Source: Paulownia fortunei
Lineage: Eukaryota; Streptophyta; Magnoliopsida; Lamiales; Paulowniaceae
DNA length: 64,000 nt
Direction: 5' to 3'
NCBI GenBank assembly: GCA_019321725.1
Contig: CM033121.1
Location: forward strand, 15,748,001 to 15,812,000
Shown here: positions 10,701-22,925 of the stretch, in pieces
How the letters are laid out: each line of letters starts with the position of its first letter
Numbering within the stretch: position 1 is the stretch's first letter
The notes under the pieces: generated by a model
The model's input: only the letters and a program-made list of their open reading frames with translations
Databases searched by the model: none
What the model was told of the DNA's origin: nothing
Made by a program: the position numbers and the translations under genes

Positions 10701-12059
10701 GACAGGCAGCATCCTTGTTGAACTGTTGTCCATCCTGCCTCGTTACGTAATTGTTACGTGAAGTTTATTGATTTTTATTTTAAAATTAAATATTAATTTT
10801 AATTTTTGAAAAATTATTTTTCATAAAAATCCCAAATTTGAAAGAAATTGCACATAACATAATCGGTAAATTTAGATGTTTTCATTATCATGTGATGATT
10901 TATGTTAAGCATGCTAGTTGGATGATCATAGAGCCTAGGCCAATGTGATTGGTTTAATTTTTGTAATAGGTTATTTTTAGGTTTTAATTAAAATGAGGCC
11001 TGCGAGTCTCACCTTTCTCTATTTTATTCTTGATGTACTTCTATTTCCCTCCTATGTATCTCCCCTTAGAATTGTTCCAAGGTTTCTTGTAGTTTTAGCA
11101 AATGTAATGAGAGTAGAATTAGGCGGTGAGGTTAATCTTTTTGTAATTTGGCGGACATTACAAGAAGATTTAATGAAGACGGAGGAAAAATGAGAAACAA
11201 GGCCCATGAATGTATGGGATATATTTATGTAATAGATAGGTCTATTTGCATTTTAATTATCACCCTTAGATTGACCTAGATCCACTTTGGCTCAAGTGGA
11301 TCGCATAGGATTAAAGGCTCATGATCATCTATTTATTTTAGGATGTATATGATACATGTTATGTTTATTTAATGCTTCCTTATGATGTATGCTTGTCATC
11401 GTTAGGATAGTGAACATTAAATAAACAAGAAAAGAAAACGATGAGACCTTGTATAATAAATCTAGTATGACCCTCACTTGAAAATGTTCAAGTTGAGAAC
11501 CTTTATTAGTTCGATATCAAGCATAAATGGGCAATATTGGGTAGGACCCAATCATCCATGTCTTCCATCAAAAGTAGTGGCATGTCGATACGCTACCACA
11601 TTTAATCCGTTGGCCATGAGTCGTGGGATGTGCTAAGTGTAGGCAAGCTGTGACAACTACTAAGCATTGAGATGCCCTATAGGGTGGACTCGTCTTTATC
11701 GTTGGCCATGAGTCGTGGGACATTTAGATGCTCCATCTACATGGATGTTTGATGGGTAATGTTTGACACTTAGTACCATATGAGCTCATAAAATTGGGGT
11801 GTATGGAAGAGGTGAGGCAAAATAGCTTGAGGGTTGCATGGGGATGCAATTGCTAATGTTGTTAGCTACCTTTTAGATTGTTGTATGGGCTCATAAAATT
11901 GGGGTGTATGGCAAGGCTAGTTGGACCTCAAGCCCACTAAGAAATTAGATTTCCGATTTTTCATCTAGAGGGTGATGGGATTTGAATAAAATAGTAGGAG
12001 ACATTTATGATTAAAGACCATATCATAAATGGATATTAATTGAATGAATGCTTAAATTT
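10701..12059 (+). other. Non-coding leader of copia B1
   Basis: No gene is visible. The stretch is shared with the leaders of elements A (about 22980-24180) and C (about 40700-42050). One phrase, CCATGAGTCGTGGGA, occurs twice here (about 11615 and 11705) and also in A and C. It ends near the start of the gag remnants. Confidence 0.65.
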
Positions 12060-15036
12060 CTGCCTCGCATAGGATAATGGTTATTGCTAGTAATTCCACA
12101 TAGGATAATCTAGACAAACAGACAAACTTACCAGCTCAATATAATGTTTGTCACCATTGTGGATATTTAGGGCATAGAAAGGAGGACACAAGTATTGACT
12201 TGCTTAGTTGAATTAGAAGGAGTTCTAATTCAAGTTTATACATTGTTGATATCAACCATTAAGGTTGATAATTTTTTTCTTGGATATTGGATATCGGATA
12301 TGATCCCATCTTTGCAAGGGGTTGCAGTGGATGACAAGAAAAATAGAGACTAAGATAAAGGACGATCTTAAGCTTGAGAATAAAGTAAGTGTTGATTTAT
12401 TGGCTATAGAATGATCCACTTAACTCTGGATAGAATTAGGATAGTATTAGTTAATTGTCTTTGCTACATTGACAAATGAACTATACAATCCCAACATTCC
12501 ATGCTACATAATCAAAAAAGTAATCTAAGAATTAGATAATCAAAACAGTGCATACTTGTGGTTAGCTAGATTAGGTCATATCTTTAAAGAAAGAGTTCAA
12601 AAAATGGTACATTTGCTTGACCTTTTAGACTTGAATGAGGTGCCAACTTGTAAATCTTATCTTTAGGAAAACATGACCAAATCACCATTTGTGGGACAAA
12701 TGGAGCAAACCACGCCTTTGGATGTGATCCAAAGGGACGTAAGCAGTCCACTAAGTGTTAGTGTACAAGCGAACTATTCTTACTTCATTATTCTAAGATC
12801 CTTTGAAGGGTTCAAATAATTTAGACATGAAGTAGAGAATTAAATCGGCCAAAGTATTAAATCTATTGATGTGATCGAGGAGAGAATACTAAGGTGGTAA
12901 GTTCTTGATTATCAAACGGAGAATTAGATTCTCACTTTAAGTGAATCCAAGTTGAGTTTCACTTATTTTCTTATTCATTCTAGAATTTACCCTAGAATCG
13001 ATAATATTCTTATCAAGTAAGGATATCATCTAAATCGATGCTCAAAAACATCAATGTGATACGATGTGGTAAAAGACCCCTCGTATATATACCTAAGGGT
13101 ATAAATGGGCCTGCTTCTTTAAAGCAGTTAGTGGGAGATAGGATGGATATGAATCCACCTTATGCAAATTTGTGGGGTATCTAAATGAATCTAAAGAATA
13201 CCATTTCTATGGTTCCTAATAACAAAATAGTTTATTTTCTAGGGACACCACCTTCTTGAGAAGAAGGAATTTCTATTAGATAAAAATTGCTAGATCATAG
13301 AACTTGAAACAGTTCAAGAACCACAGTTTGTCTCACAAGTGGCAATGGTGTATGAACAAATTACTAAAACTTCTAGTACACAACCTCCAATGAGATCTGA
13401 AAGGATATCGGGCTACTTATATGATAAGAGTCTCTTGCTAGAGAGCAGCAAGGAGGATCTCATTTTTAAATATTAATTTACATAAGGAGTAAAGATGTAC
13501 GACATCAATTCGAAAATTGGGAAAATACTATGCAATCCAAAATGGACTCTATGTAGTCCAACAAGGTTTGACCTTGGTGGCCCATTAGTGGGAATGGTTC
13601 CCATTAGCTGCAAACGGGTCTACAAATATAAATTGAAGAACATGGGGAGGTGGTGACCTATAAAGGCAGGACTGGTAGCAAAGTGTTATGCTTATAGTCA
13701 AGGTGTTGACTATTGAGGATACTTTTTACCAGACGTGATGCTAAAGTTCAGTTAGAGTATGCTAGTTATATCTACGTATTACGACTACTAGATATGGCAA
13801 AGGGATATGAAGATCGTCTTTCTCAATAGGGGTATTGAGAAAGGGATATAAGTTAAGCGGTCTGAGGTCTTCATATCAAACAAATGAAAGCAAAAAGTTT
13901 GCGAGCTTCAGAGATCTATTAAGAACTCAAAATAAATTTTCTGAATGTGGAACATTCGATTCTCTAAAGCAATCAAATGGTTGATTTCCTTAGGAATGCG
14001 AATGAGTTATATGTGTACAAGAAGGTTAGTGGGAGTATGGTGATGATTGTTATGTTTTTACATTGATGACATTTTACTCATAGAGATGATGTATAAATAT
14101 TGCAGTCAACTGAGACTTGTCATCTACAAAGTTCTCCAATAGGGATTTGGGATAAGCATCCTGGGGATTGGGGATTGAGATTTATGGAGATAGATCTGAA
14201 AGGATGCTTGGACTATCCTAAATCCAAGTACATAGATTAGATGCTAAAAGGGTTTAGCATGAAAGAATCCTAGGAGAGATTCTTGTTTATGAGTCATGGA
14301 ATTTTTCTTTCAAAGTCCTCATCCCCAGAGACTTTTGAATGAAAGAGAAATAATGACTCACATGTTTTATGCATCCTTGAAAGAAAGCATAAAATATGCA
14401 AATCTATGTACATGATTTGATATTAGAAATGCTCTAAGTGTTACGAGCAAAATATCAATAAATTTGATGCGAAAAGCATTAGAAGTCGTAAAGATGATCT
14501 TTAGTACTTATGAAGCACTAAGGATTTCTTTTGGAGTTCGGTTATGGAGAACTGAAACTTAGATGCTTCATCTAGTTTTTAGTCTAAAGTAGATGACTTG
14601 AAGTCTATGTCTAAATTTGTGTTCATCATAAATGGTGGGACGATTAGTTGGAAAGAGTTCCAAGCTTGTAACAACTGTGGATTCCACCACCGTGATTGAA
14701 TACATCTTGGCTACGATGCTACAAAAATGGATTGTTTGGATACGAAACTTAATCTAAATGTTAGATGTAGTTCCAACCATTGTTGATTGAGTACTGGAGT
14801 ACTGCAATAACAATGGGGGCTATTGCACAAGCAAAGAAGCCAAGATCTCATCAAAGGATCCAAGCAGAAATAGATTAGCGATACCCTGGTTATGAAAATC
14901 ATTAGTAGAGGCAACATCAGCGTGAAAAGATTTGCCTCGGTAGAAAATATAGCAGACCCACTGTTTTAACCCTTTAGATAAGTATTTCACGGACATCTTC
15001 AGAAGATGGGCTTTAATACGAGGGCAATTATCTCTA
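12060..15036 (+). pseudogene. gag-pol remnants of copia B1
   Basis: The order of surviving pieces is that of a copia polyprotein. Near 12150 there is a zinc-knuckle relic (CHHCGYLGHRKED, last Cys lost). Near 12280 lies a decayed protease site. At about 12580-12830 is the integrase entry region (TCKSYL, MTKSPFVGQ, PLSVSVQANYSYF). At about 13550-14230 reverse transcriptase is seen, with YIDDILLI near 14058-14082. At about 14590-14900 RNase H is barely visible. Stops and frameshifts are dense throughout, so no protein could be made. Confidence 0.75.
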
Positions 15037-15051
15037 GGGCAAGTGGGAGAT
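15037..15051 (+). other. Polypurine tract of copia B1
   Basis: GGGCAAGTGGGAGAT precedes the 3' LTR. The same tract precedes the LTR of element A (27958-27972). Confidence 0.85.
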
Positions 15052-17189
15052 AGTTAGAGTAATGCCTGACGTGCCAATTATTCTGGCCATTCTTATACTC
15101 TTGCGAATCATTCTTATTTATATTAATATCATTTAAATGGTAATCTTTATCTTAAATTCATCATAAGAATTAGATAAAGTCCTTAGATCACACATAGCTA
15201 TGGGGCATGGTTACGCATATGATGGTAATCGTGAAATATGCCTCTAAGACTGTGATCTTAAAACATTCCAAGTTAAGGATCAATAAGATGGGACATCATT
15301 GATCCCGTTGAAACTTGCGCATACGATGCAGGCTCGAAAGGAGGATGCCTCATTCTATAGGTATTGGTGTGGAGACACTAGTACATGTATGCGGGTGCTT
15401 GTTGGGAACAAGTACACTGAACAACCCCACCTGAAAATTCCTAATTGGAAATATTCTATTGTCGAATGGGAAATTTCTCGTTACGATAGTGCAAGAATTA
15501 GTCCTTGACTTGAGGCACCATGGTAACCTTGTGCATGATATGTTGTACTTTGATGTATTCCTGATTGCATGATAATCACAAGGGGTTTATATTGGGTGTA
15601 ACATCTTCATGTATGGAGATTAATGAGTGGCCAACAAAGGATCCATCACCTATCTAGATGAATAGGTGAATCTCTTATGTGTTCCACTGTACTTGACTCT
15701 AAAATCCTTGACCAAGGTTGGATGAAAATTAGACGTAGGGTTTTCTAATTATTCATCATCGAGTCAAGCTACTAGGAATGGAAACATAGTTATTGAGTTA
15801 ATGGGGTTTCGACTTAACATCCATGCCCTAAGCTCAATCGGGAGATTAGATAACAGAAGGACCGTACTTGTATGGTATTCGTAATTGAAATAGGTTCACA
15901 TATTCACCTTAGACTAGGAGTCATGATGCATTGCTAGATGTTTCTCATGTCTTGTGGGTTCTTGGAATTAATGAGTTAATTCCAAGAGAATTAATTAATT
16001 AGATTAATTAATCAGAACAATTAATTGTTCAACTAAATCACAAGAGTTGTGAGCCTACGGCTAGTTTAAAGTGAACCTAAGGGGTCACACACAAAACTTG
16101 GACAAGTCCATTTCTAGCCTAGAAATTAATCCAAGTGTTGGATTAAATTAATTAATGTGATTAATTAATGGGGTTAAATTAATTCAAGTGTGGAATTAAT
16201 TTAATTAATTAATTAGATTAATTGATTGAACCTATTTAGATTAGAAAGCCTAATTGGAACATTTAATTAATTGATTGGATCAATTAAGTAAGAAGGGCCT
16301 AATTAATTAAATGAATTAATTTAATTGATTGGATCAATTAAATTAGAGTCTAATTGATTACTTAGCCTAGGCCCATTAGGTGTGGGCTTGTAGGAAGCCC
16401 ATTAGGAAATTGGATTGGGAATTCAATTCCTAGAGGAAGTTGAATTGGGAATTCAATGTCTATGAGGTAATAAAGAAAAAGGAAAGTCCTTATGGGATAA
16501 GGAAACTTACCAAAAGAGTTAGAGATAAGAAAGGAAAAAGAGTCCATATAGAAATAACTTGTGATAGTCTTGATTGACAATTTTCTTGGATATTTTTATG
16601 GGGATTTTAATTTCAGATTTTAGTGAAAAAAATAGTTTTCTTTCATCCCCAAAAATTCGTCCCTCCTTTTCTTTCAATCTCCAAAAGTTCATCAACCTTT
16701 TATCTAGTTTAATTCTTGATTTAATTGTTGAATTAAGAATTAAATTAAACACCTAAAACACTAATTGTTAGTGTGTTATTGTTCCAAACAACATCGTTAT
16801 GGGATAGAATTATCGAATCGAAAACTACTTGCATAGGATTCGATTGTGAGTGGGCATCCAAGGTATGGATACCATTAGAGGGATAACATTTGGAATCCTA
16901 GAAGAGAATCAGATTTCAATCAAAGTGGTTTTGAATTGAGGAACATGGAGATACTTTTATGCATGAATAACGATTTGAATCGTTTCAATCTCTACATCAG
17001 CCGGAGTGCAAATCAAGGTAAGAGTTTCTAAAACTTTCTTACTTTAACTATCAGAAAACGCACAACTGAATAATTGCGAAAGGGTTCCGGGATTCGTTTT
17101 AATTACATGTGATGTAATATATATTTATGTTTTTGAAAAATTTTAAATTCCGGTACGTATACGTTTTTCGGGATCGCGCGAACCCAACA
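15052..17189 (+). repeat. 3' LTR of copia B1
   Basis: It starts AGTTAGAG (family TGTTAGAG) and ends GAACCCAACA. It differs from the 5' LTR by scattered substitutions and a short insertion near 16430-16460, in which a phrase GAATTGGGAATTCAAT is repeated. That degree of difference shows the insertion is not recent. Confidence 0.9.
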
Positions 17190-17194
17190 GTAGT
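17190..17194. repeat. Target-site duplication of copia B1 (right)
   Basis: GTAGT, identical to 7829-7833. Confidence 0.85.
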
Positions 17195-17640
17195 TTCAAC
17201 AAATCCAAAATAATGTACATGTGTTTTGACACGTGTACCCTGATCTTATAAAATCATATTTGACAACCCTATTCTTTTTGTGGTAGGCCAAAATCGACAA
17301 GAGTTTGGAAACTTTTTCTTCTGCTCTAACATACCTAAAGTCATCAAACCTACCTATGTGTTGCAACAAGTGGCAAAGACAAGAAAAGGCATTTTGGTTC
17401 ATTCCAAGATTATCGAGACAATCCACATCACTTAAATCAACCAATCGTCTTATATGCTTTACTTGATCGGGAATCAGGTCAAGCATTTTATATCTTATCC
17501 TAACATTTTCATAGGTATCACTTCTTGAATATTTTTTCTTAAGTAGTGGATGATTACATTATCAAACATAACTTTTTGATGCATAATCTCCTCCACTACA
17601 GAAATATCTCAAGTTTTTCTTCGACATTAGAGCCATAACA
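17195..17640 (-). pseudogene. PIF/Harbinger transposase relic, N-terminal part
   Basis: On the minus strand the translation shows IRRLVDLSDVDCLDNLGMN, FSCLCHLLQHIGR, EEKVSKLLSILAYHKKNR and VVKYDFIRSGYT. This is the conserved N-terminal region of plant PIF/Harbinger transposases, before the DDE domain. A possible start ATG (MSKKNLRYF) lies near 17626 but is followed by stops; another ATG is at 17486. The frame is lost near 17230 and resumes as ILDLLKL up to the copia B1 insertion. The C-terminal part continues at 7828. A short piece, perhaps 20-30 residues, seems to be missing at the join. Confidence 0.75.
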
Positions 17641-17929
17641 ATATTTGTTTGCACATAATCAAATAGATGTTTTGTAAGTGAAAAATAATTACACTAAATT
17701 ATAATCCAAACTTAATGAGCAATTTTAATGAAATACAATGCTTTAAACTACGTAAATTAACCAAACAAAGCTCCAATTAATACTCATAATAACTTATTCA
17801 TAATACTAATTCATTAACCACACAAAAATCTTGAACAACAAAAAATAAGAGAACTTAGATGAATAAAACTCACCAATAGTAACGCAATGTTCTTTCTTAA
17901 CCTTTTAAAGTATTTCTATCACCACTTGA
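17641..17929. other. Unassigned sequence next to Harbinger relic
   Basis: AT-rich; I see no reading frame or repeat. It may be the 5' flank of the Harbinger element, whose terminal inverted repeats I could not find. Confidence 0.4.
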
Positions 17930-18193
17930 TAAATATGTACCGTTTCTTTTTTTATGATATTAATGAGTTTAGAAAGTTATGGGAACCTCCCACAACACTT
18001 GCTTTTACAAAACATAGGTGTACGATGAAGTTTTTCCTTTAAGCATAAAATTACATAATGCTCTCCAAAAATATCCAAATCCACACTACTAAACATAATA
18101 AAAAAATCACAAAGGGGTTAAAAATTTGAAATACACATGGCTTATGTAACAACATAAAATATCTAGTCAGAAACCCACCTCATAAAATATGGC
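17930..18193. repeat. Segment X, first copy
   Basis: This unassigned sequence of about 260 bp, running from GATAAATATGTACC to the LTR junction, recurs almost unchanged at about 38293-38555. In both places it is joined at the same base to a minus-strand copia LTR piece. Its own origin is unknown. Confidence 0.75.
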
Positions 18194-18274
18194 GGTTCTT
18201 CCGTCATCTAATCTCCCGATAGAGCCCAAGAAAAACCCAATACTCAATAATATGTATCCATTCCTAGTAGCTTG
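18194..18274 (-). repeat. Copia C-type LTR piece, left of G2
   Basis: On the minus strand this matches the B1 LTR around 8547-8646. It is the left remainder of an LTR piece that G2 split; the other part is at 36841-37561. Its left edge is the breakpoint discussed under the inversion. Confidence 0.8.
18270..18274. repeat. Target-site duplication of G2 (left)
   Basis: GCTTG, identical to 36841-36845. The undisturbed site with a single GCTTG is visible at 38639-38643 in the duplicated copy. Confidence 0.92.
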
Positions 18275-20547
18275 TGTAACACCCCTTAACCTAACTGCAG
18301 AGCTTAAACAAGCTGATACAGTTAAGTCAAGAAATGTTAATTTTTCATCATTACTAGAGTTATAGTTTTTAATAAAAGTTCCCATTTTTAGCTATAAGAG
18401 AAAGAACTTGAATCGTTTTAAACACACCTATACATATATCAAAATTGAGTATATTTGTTTACAAAACCATAACAGAGCGGCTTATTTAAAAACAAAACAG
18501 AGTTTTCAAAATAAATTACAAAGCATGGCAAATGAACAAATCTCTGTCCGACCGCTCTAGAGACTCAGTCAACCTCTAAACCTATACATTTCCACCTGCA
18601 TCACATGAATCTAATGAGCTAAACGCTCAGTAAAATGAAACTGATGCAATAACAAATAGCATATATGCACATCTCATAAATCATTAAATGCAATATTCTA
18701 TTTAATAACTTTCATTCATAAATTATTCTTTAGGGCCTTGAAGTGTGGTACCTAACTAATAGCGATAGACCGTAGTTTTCGGAACCTGTTCATAATGATT
18801 GGTAATAAGAGAACTAATACGGGGTTTCCATACTTGGTCTTTCAACCTCAGGTATTAGCCGTATTCTATCTCATTAATTGTGGCTTTCCTATACCGGTTT
18901 TTCAACCTCAAGTATTTGCCACCATTTGTTGGGTCCGCTGGTCCCTCCCGCGTCCCTTGTCTACCCGACCATCAATCAAGTACCATACTTTCTTTTTAAA
19001 AACCTCATTATATTCTTAATAGTGTCATGCTTCATGAATCATAAATGCATCAAACATTACATCATTTGACAAATAATAACAATCACATTAAAATATGAAC
19101 AACATTATATGATTCTTGTGATACACAAATGAAAGCTTCAACTTAACTCAAGTCCACTTTATGGCAAGTGAAAAGACCAATCTCTTTGGAAGATAGGATG
19201 TGTTAAAGGCCTAACATAATCAAATCATGTACCATTTAATATCCTTTTTATAAATCATTTAGTCTATTCTAGTTAAAGTTCATATACACTTTCAATCTTT
19301 TGTAAATAATTCCATATCAATTACATAACCTTAAAAACAATGCATACTCCATATTTTACTACTAATTCAAGACATTAAACATTAGGGTAGCCATTAAATA
19401 ACTAATAATTCAAACATAATTATTAGGGCAGCTCCTAAAACATGAACACAATCCGAATTAAAATGACGAACATGATTCTAACTTAAATTGATTCTAACCT
19501 TCAATTAAGAAAACTAATTGCTATTGTTCACAATCATTTGTAGGCACCTTCTAACACAATATAAGCATTACAAAATCAATAGAAACAAGTAAATTAAACA
19601 ATTTCACAAGACTATCAATTTTGCTAAAAACTAGCTTAATTAACTTGGTTTTGGCTTCAATGTGTAACTTACTTAAGTTTTCAATCATACAAAAACATAC
19701 TAAAACATGTAACCATCCAAGATACTACAAATTCATCATAAGAAATATTGAAAAAGAATATACCTTGATTAAGTTGGAATTAAGCTTTAAAATCAACGGT
19801 TTTCAAGCTTAAAAGGTGGAACTTGTTCTAGTTTGTGTTCTATGAATTCCTATGGATTGAATTCAATTTTTGGGAGTATGAGAGTGTAGAAATTTGGGAG
19901 AAACTTAGGAGAATAAGGGTGGTCGTTTTTGAGGTCCTTCCACAAGAAATATGGATGAAAATGATTTCTTTAACCTTTCAAAGAGAGGTAAGTGGAGGGT
20001 GATGATTGGTTGCATCATGCTTGGTGTCTTCTCATGCCAAAAGCCATGTTCATGGGCTATGGAGATGACAAAAAATGATGCTTTGGTTTTTTAATGAAGT
20101 GCAATGCGGTTTAGAATGGTTTTATGCAACCTAGTCAACCAACCAATCAAATTGCACCATTTTGCATACTTTTAGTTCTTAGCCAAATGTAACATATTTC
20201 AAGTAAATATTTAGGCAATTAATCACTTTAGCATATAACTAGTATGGAGCAATAGAAATAATTCATTTCAGGGCCATTCAACACATCAATCTTCCTTAAC
20301 CGAGATATCGAGCTTTTCACGGCAAAAAGGCACTTAAGGAATATATTAAATCAAGAAACAAAAGTTTGATCTCATATTTCATGTACTAATGCATGTTAAA
20401 GCATAACTAGAGCATATAATAACATTTATATTCAAGTTCGTGCAATCATGCTATTTGTATGCCATAATTCAATAATACACAATGATTAGATGCATATTCA
20501 TGCAAGATGCTTATTATTAGCTATGTAGGAGAGAATTGGGCATTACA
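18275..20547 (-). repeat. 3' LTR of G2
   Basis: It is bounded by TGTAACACC at the left and CATTACA at the right (plus-strand reading), 2,273 bp long. It matches 34552-36840 throughout, with roughly one difference per 20 bases in the first 200. Small open frames inside it occur in both LTRs and are not genes. Confidence 0.92.
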
Positions 20548-20548
20548 A

Positions 20549-20563
20549 TCCTTCCTTCCTTAT
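20549..20563 (-). other. Polypurine tract of G2
   Basis: On the minus strand it reads ATAAGGAAGGAAGGA, directly before the 3' LTR start TGTAATGCC. The preceding GATGAAATTTTTATAAGG is also found before the T1 tract. Confidence 0.85.
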
Positions 20564-20590
20564 AAAAATTTCATCCTCAAAATTTGACGT

Positions 20591-22599
20591 ACCAAATTTA
20601 GCTACGAGGTATGGTCGCGCATATGATGGCGATCATGGAACATGTCTCTAAGGCTTTGGTCTTAAATAAGTTTCGAGTCGAGAGCTTTTTGAGATGGGAC
20701 ATCAAATAGCTCAGTAAGACTCGTACATATAATGCATGCTCGTAAGACGAGGATATCACATTCCATTGGCATTAGCGTAGAGACGTAAGTGCATGCATGT
20801 GGGTGCTTGTTAGGGAACAAGTACACCGAATATGGCCCGCAAGAAATTCTTAGTTGGAGGTTTTGCCCGTCGAAATAAGAATTTCTCTGTTGCGATAGTA
20901 CACGACTAGTCCTCAGACTTGAGGCATGATGGTAGCCTTGTGTGCATCCTGCAGCACTTTGATATATCTTCTATTGCTTGACAATCACAAATGGGGTATG
21001 TTGGGTGTTGCACCGGGTGTGTATGGAGGTTTGTCAGTCGCCAATATAGAATTCGACACTTGTCTTTTTAAACAAGGGAATCTCCTGTGTTTTCATAGTT
21101 CGTGATTCAAAGACCTTGGCAAAGGCAGTATGAATTATGATTCATCAAGAATCATTGGAACTTGAAATGGGATCACAATTATTGAATCATTTAGGGTTTT
21201 GACTTATAATCCATGCCTTAGATTCAATCAGGAGATTAGCTGTCGAAAGGACCGTACATGTATGGTACTCACAACTGAAATAGGTTTACTCGCTATTTCA
21301 CCTAAAACTAGTTTGCCATGATTACTTGCTAGGTGTTTTCATGGATAGTGAGGTTCTTGGAATTAAGGAGTTGATTCCAAGCGGATTAATTAATTGGAAT
21401 AATTGTTATTCATAAGTTGCAAATGTTGCAAACCCACTACTAGCTTAGTAGTGAACCTAAGAGGGTCACACATCTTTATGGAAAGTAACATTTCTAATTT
21501 TAGATTTTATCCAATGGTTGGAAATTAATTAATTAATACTGATCAATTAATTAATTAAGGGTCTATTTAATTTAATGGTTAAATTAAATTATTCAATTAA
21601 GTAATTGGATTATTTAATTGGACCTAATTTGATTAGCAGGCCCAATTGGAGTAAATTAAATTAATCAATTGGATTGATTAAATTGGGATTTTTGACCCCA
21701 AATAAATGTGGATCACTTAAGAAGCCCACTAAAGTATGAAGAGAATAAATTAAATAAATATGATTTATTTAATTAACATATTTATAGATAAATAAATATA
21801 GTGACCAATTTTATGGGATAAAATAGGCCACTAAGATTTAATTAATTTATGTATATATATAATTGATATATATCTATCTTGATATTATTTGAAAAGTTCA
21901 AATTAATATCAACAATGTATGTAGATAATTTTGATGATTAATGTAGTCTCAAATTAGTCCACATACAATAGGAGAGAGAAAAGAGAAGAGTTCTTGGAAG
22001 ATTTGGAATCCTTCCAAAATAAGGTTTTAAAGTAGTTCAAAATTGAAAAACTTTCAAGAGTTGGAAAATGATTAAAATTTTCAGCCCTATATATATGAGG
22101 GATGAAAATTACATAATTCAATTCAAAAATTTGAGCAAAAATATTTTGTTTAAAGTCTTCTATTTTTACTCTCCAAGAAAAGAAAAGAAAGAAAAAGAAA
22201 ATCAGTTTCTTGTTATTCTCTTCATATTATTGTTTCAAGAACTTAAAGAATCAATCTTTATTGTTCTTGAAAATATACTCCGGTTCTAGATTAGTAAACA
22301 ATTAAAAGGATACTAGCGAATCTTTTGATTGGTGTTGCTCTTCCGTATTGTGGACCTGATAGAGGGGAGACACTTGGATCCCTACGAGTTCTGATAGTCC
22401 AGGATAAGCAATTGATTGCTTCATTCCTTACAACAACCGGAGTGCACGAAAGGTATAATTCAATTTTATATTTATTTATATATTCACTTGAATAAGCGCG
22501 ATCGTTAAAATCAATTTTGAATCAAAGGGGTTAAATTTATGTTTGATAAAAATTTAATTTTCCGCTGCGTATACCCCTACGATTATAGCGAACCCAACA
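20591..22599 (+). repeat. 5' LTR of copia A, 5'-truncated
   Basis: It begins at ACCAAATTTAGCTACG, which corresponds to 28131 in the complete 3' LTR, and ends GAACCCAACA. The lost part is the first 158 bp, including the LTR start. Confidence 0.9.
22088..22096 (+). promoter_or_regulatory. Putative TATA box in copia A 5' LTR
   Basis: TATATATAT followed by GAGGG lies about 500 bp before the LTR end. It is kept in the 3' LTR at 29668-29676. The motif and position suggest a core promoter; this is inference. Confidence 0.4.
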
Positions 22600-22600
22600 G

Positions 22601-22612
22601 TGGTATCAGAGC
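22601..22612 (+). other. Primer-binding site of copia A
   Basis: TGGTATCAGAGC, complementary to initiator tRNA-Met, one base after the LTR. Confidence 0.92.
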
Positions 22613-22779
22613 CATGGTTTTGCTTATTTAGTGAATTTCAGATTTATGAATACATGTTTTTAAATTGTTTAAATTCATGTTAATTATGTAAAATTTGATT
22701 TTGCATATTTTCAGAAATTTTTAATTGGAATAATTTTAATTGCTTATTTAAATTGTTAAATATGAAAAAAAAATTTGAT

Positions 22780-22925
22780 GACACGGGCGTCGGTGTCAGA
22801 CACCCGACGGTTGCGCCATCACCCATCACCCTGCCGCCCGTCACCCAACAGCGGGCGCTGGGCGCCCGGCTGCGCGCACGGGCACCCGACGGGCAGCAGT
22901 GGTGCTGCTCGTCATGTCGTCCGGC
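22780..22925 (+). repeat. GC-rich tract in copia A leader
   Basis: This is a GC-rich island with CACCCGACGG words in an AT-rich leader. It includes a near-palindrome at 22788-22809 (CGTCGG...CCGACG). It occupies the same place as the arrays in B1 (10304) and C (40510), between the primer site and gag, although its sequence has diverged. The open frames crossing it are not genes. Confidence 0.7.

Larger units (their letters stand above)
7834..17189 (+). mobile_element. Copia element B1, complete but decayed
   Basis: This 9,356 bp Ty1/copia element has two LTRs, a primer-binding site, a polypurine tract and a 5-bp target duplication, so both ends are certain. The internal part no longer contains long reading frames; only scattered gag and pol motifs survive. 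It interrupts a Harbinger transposase relic. It is of the same family as element C (38036-45242) and related to element A (20591-30181). It can be moved only in trans, if at all. Confidence 0.9.

Noticed and set aside
10234..10761. Overlapping open frames of about 150 codons on both strands
   Set aside because: They coincide with the GC-rich repeat array; open frames on both strands come from the lack of AT-rich stop codons and repeat periodicity, and the translations are repetitive Pro/Gly/Arg/Ala text without a domain.
18795..19069. Open frames repeated at 35086-35387
   Set aside because: They lie inside the two G2 LTRs, on the strand opposite to the element; similarity reflects the LTR pair.
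22068..22289. 73-codon open frame, repeated at 29648-29869
   Set aside because: Conserved only because both copies are LTRs of the same element; it has low-complexity Lys/Glu/Phe composition and no start context or domain.
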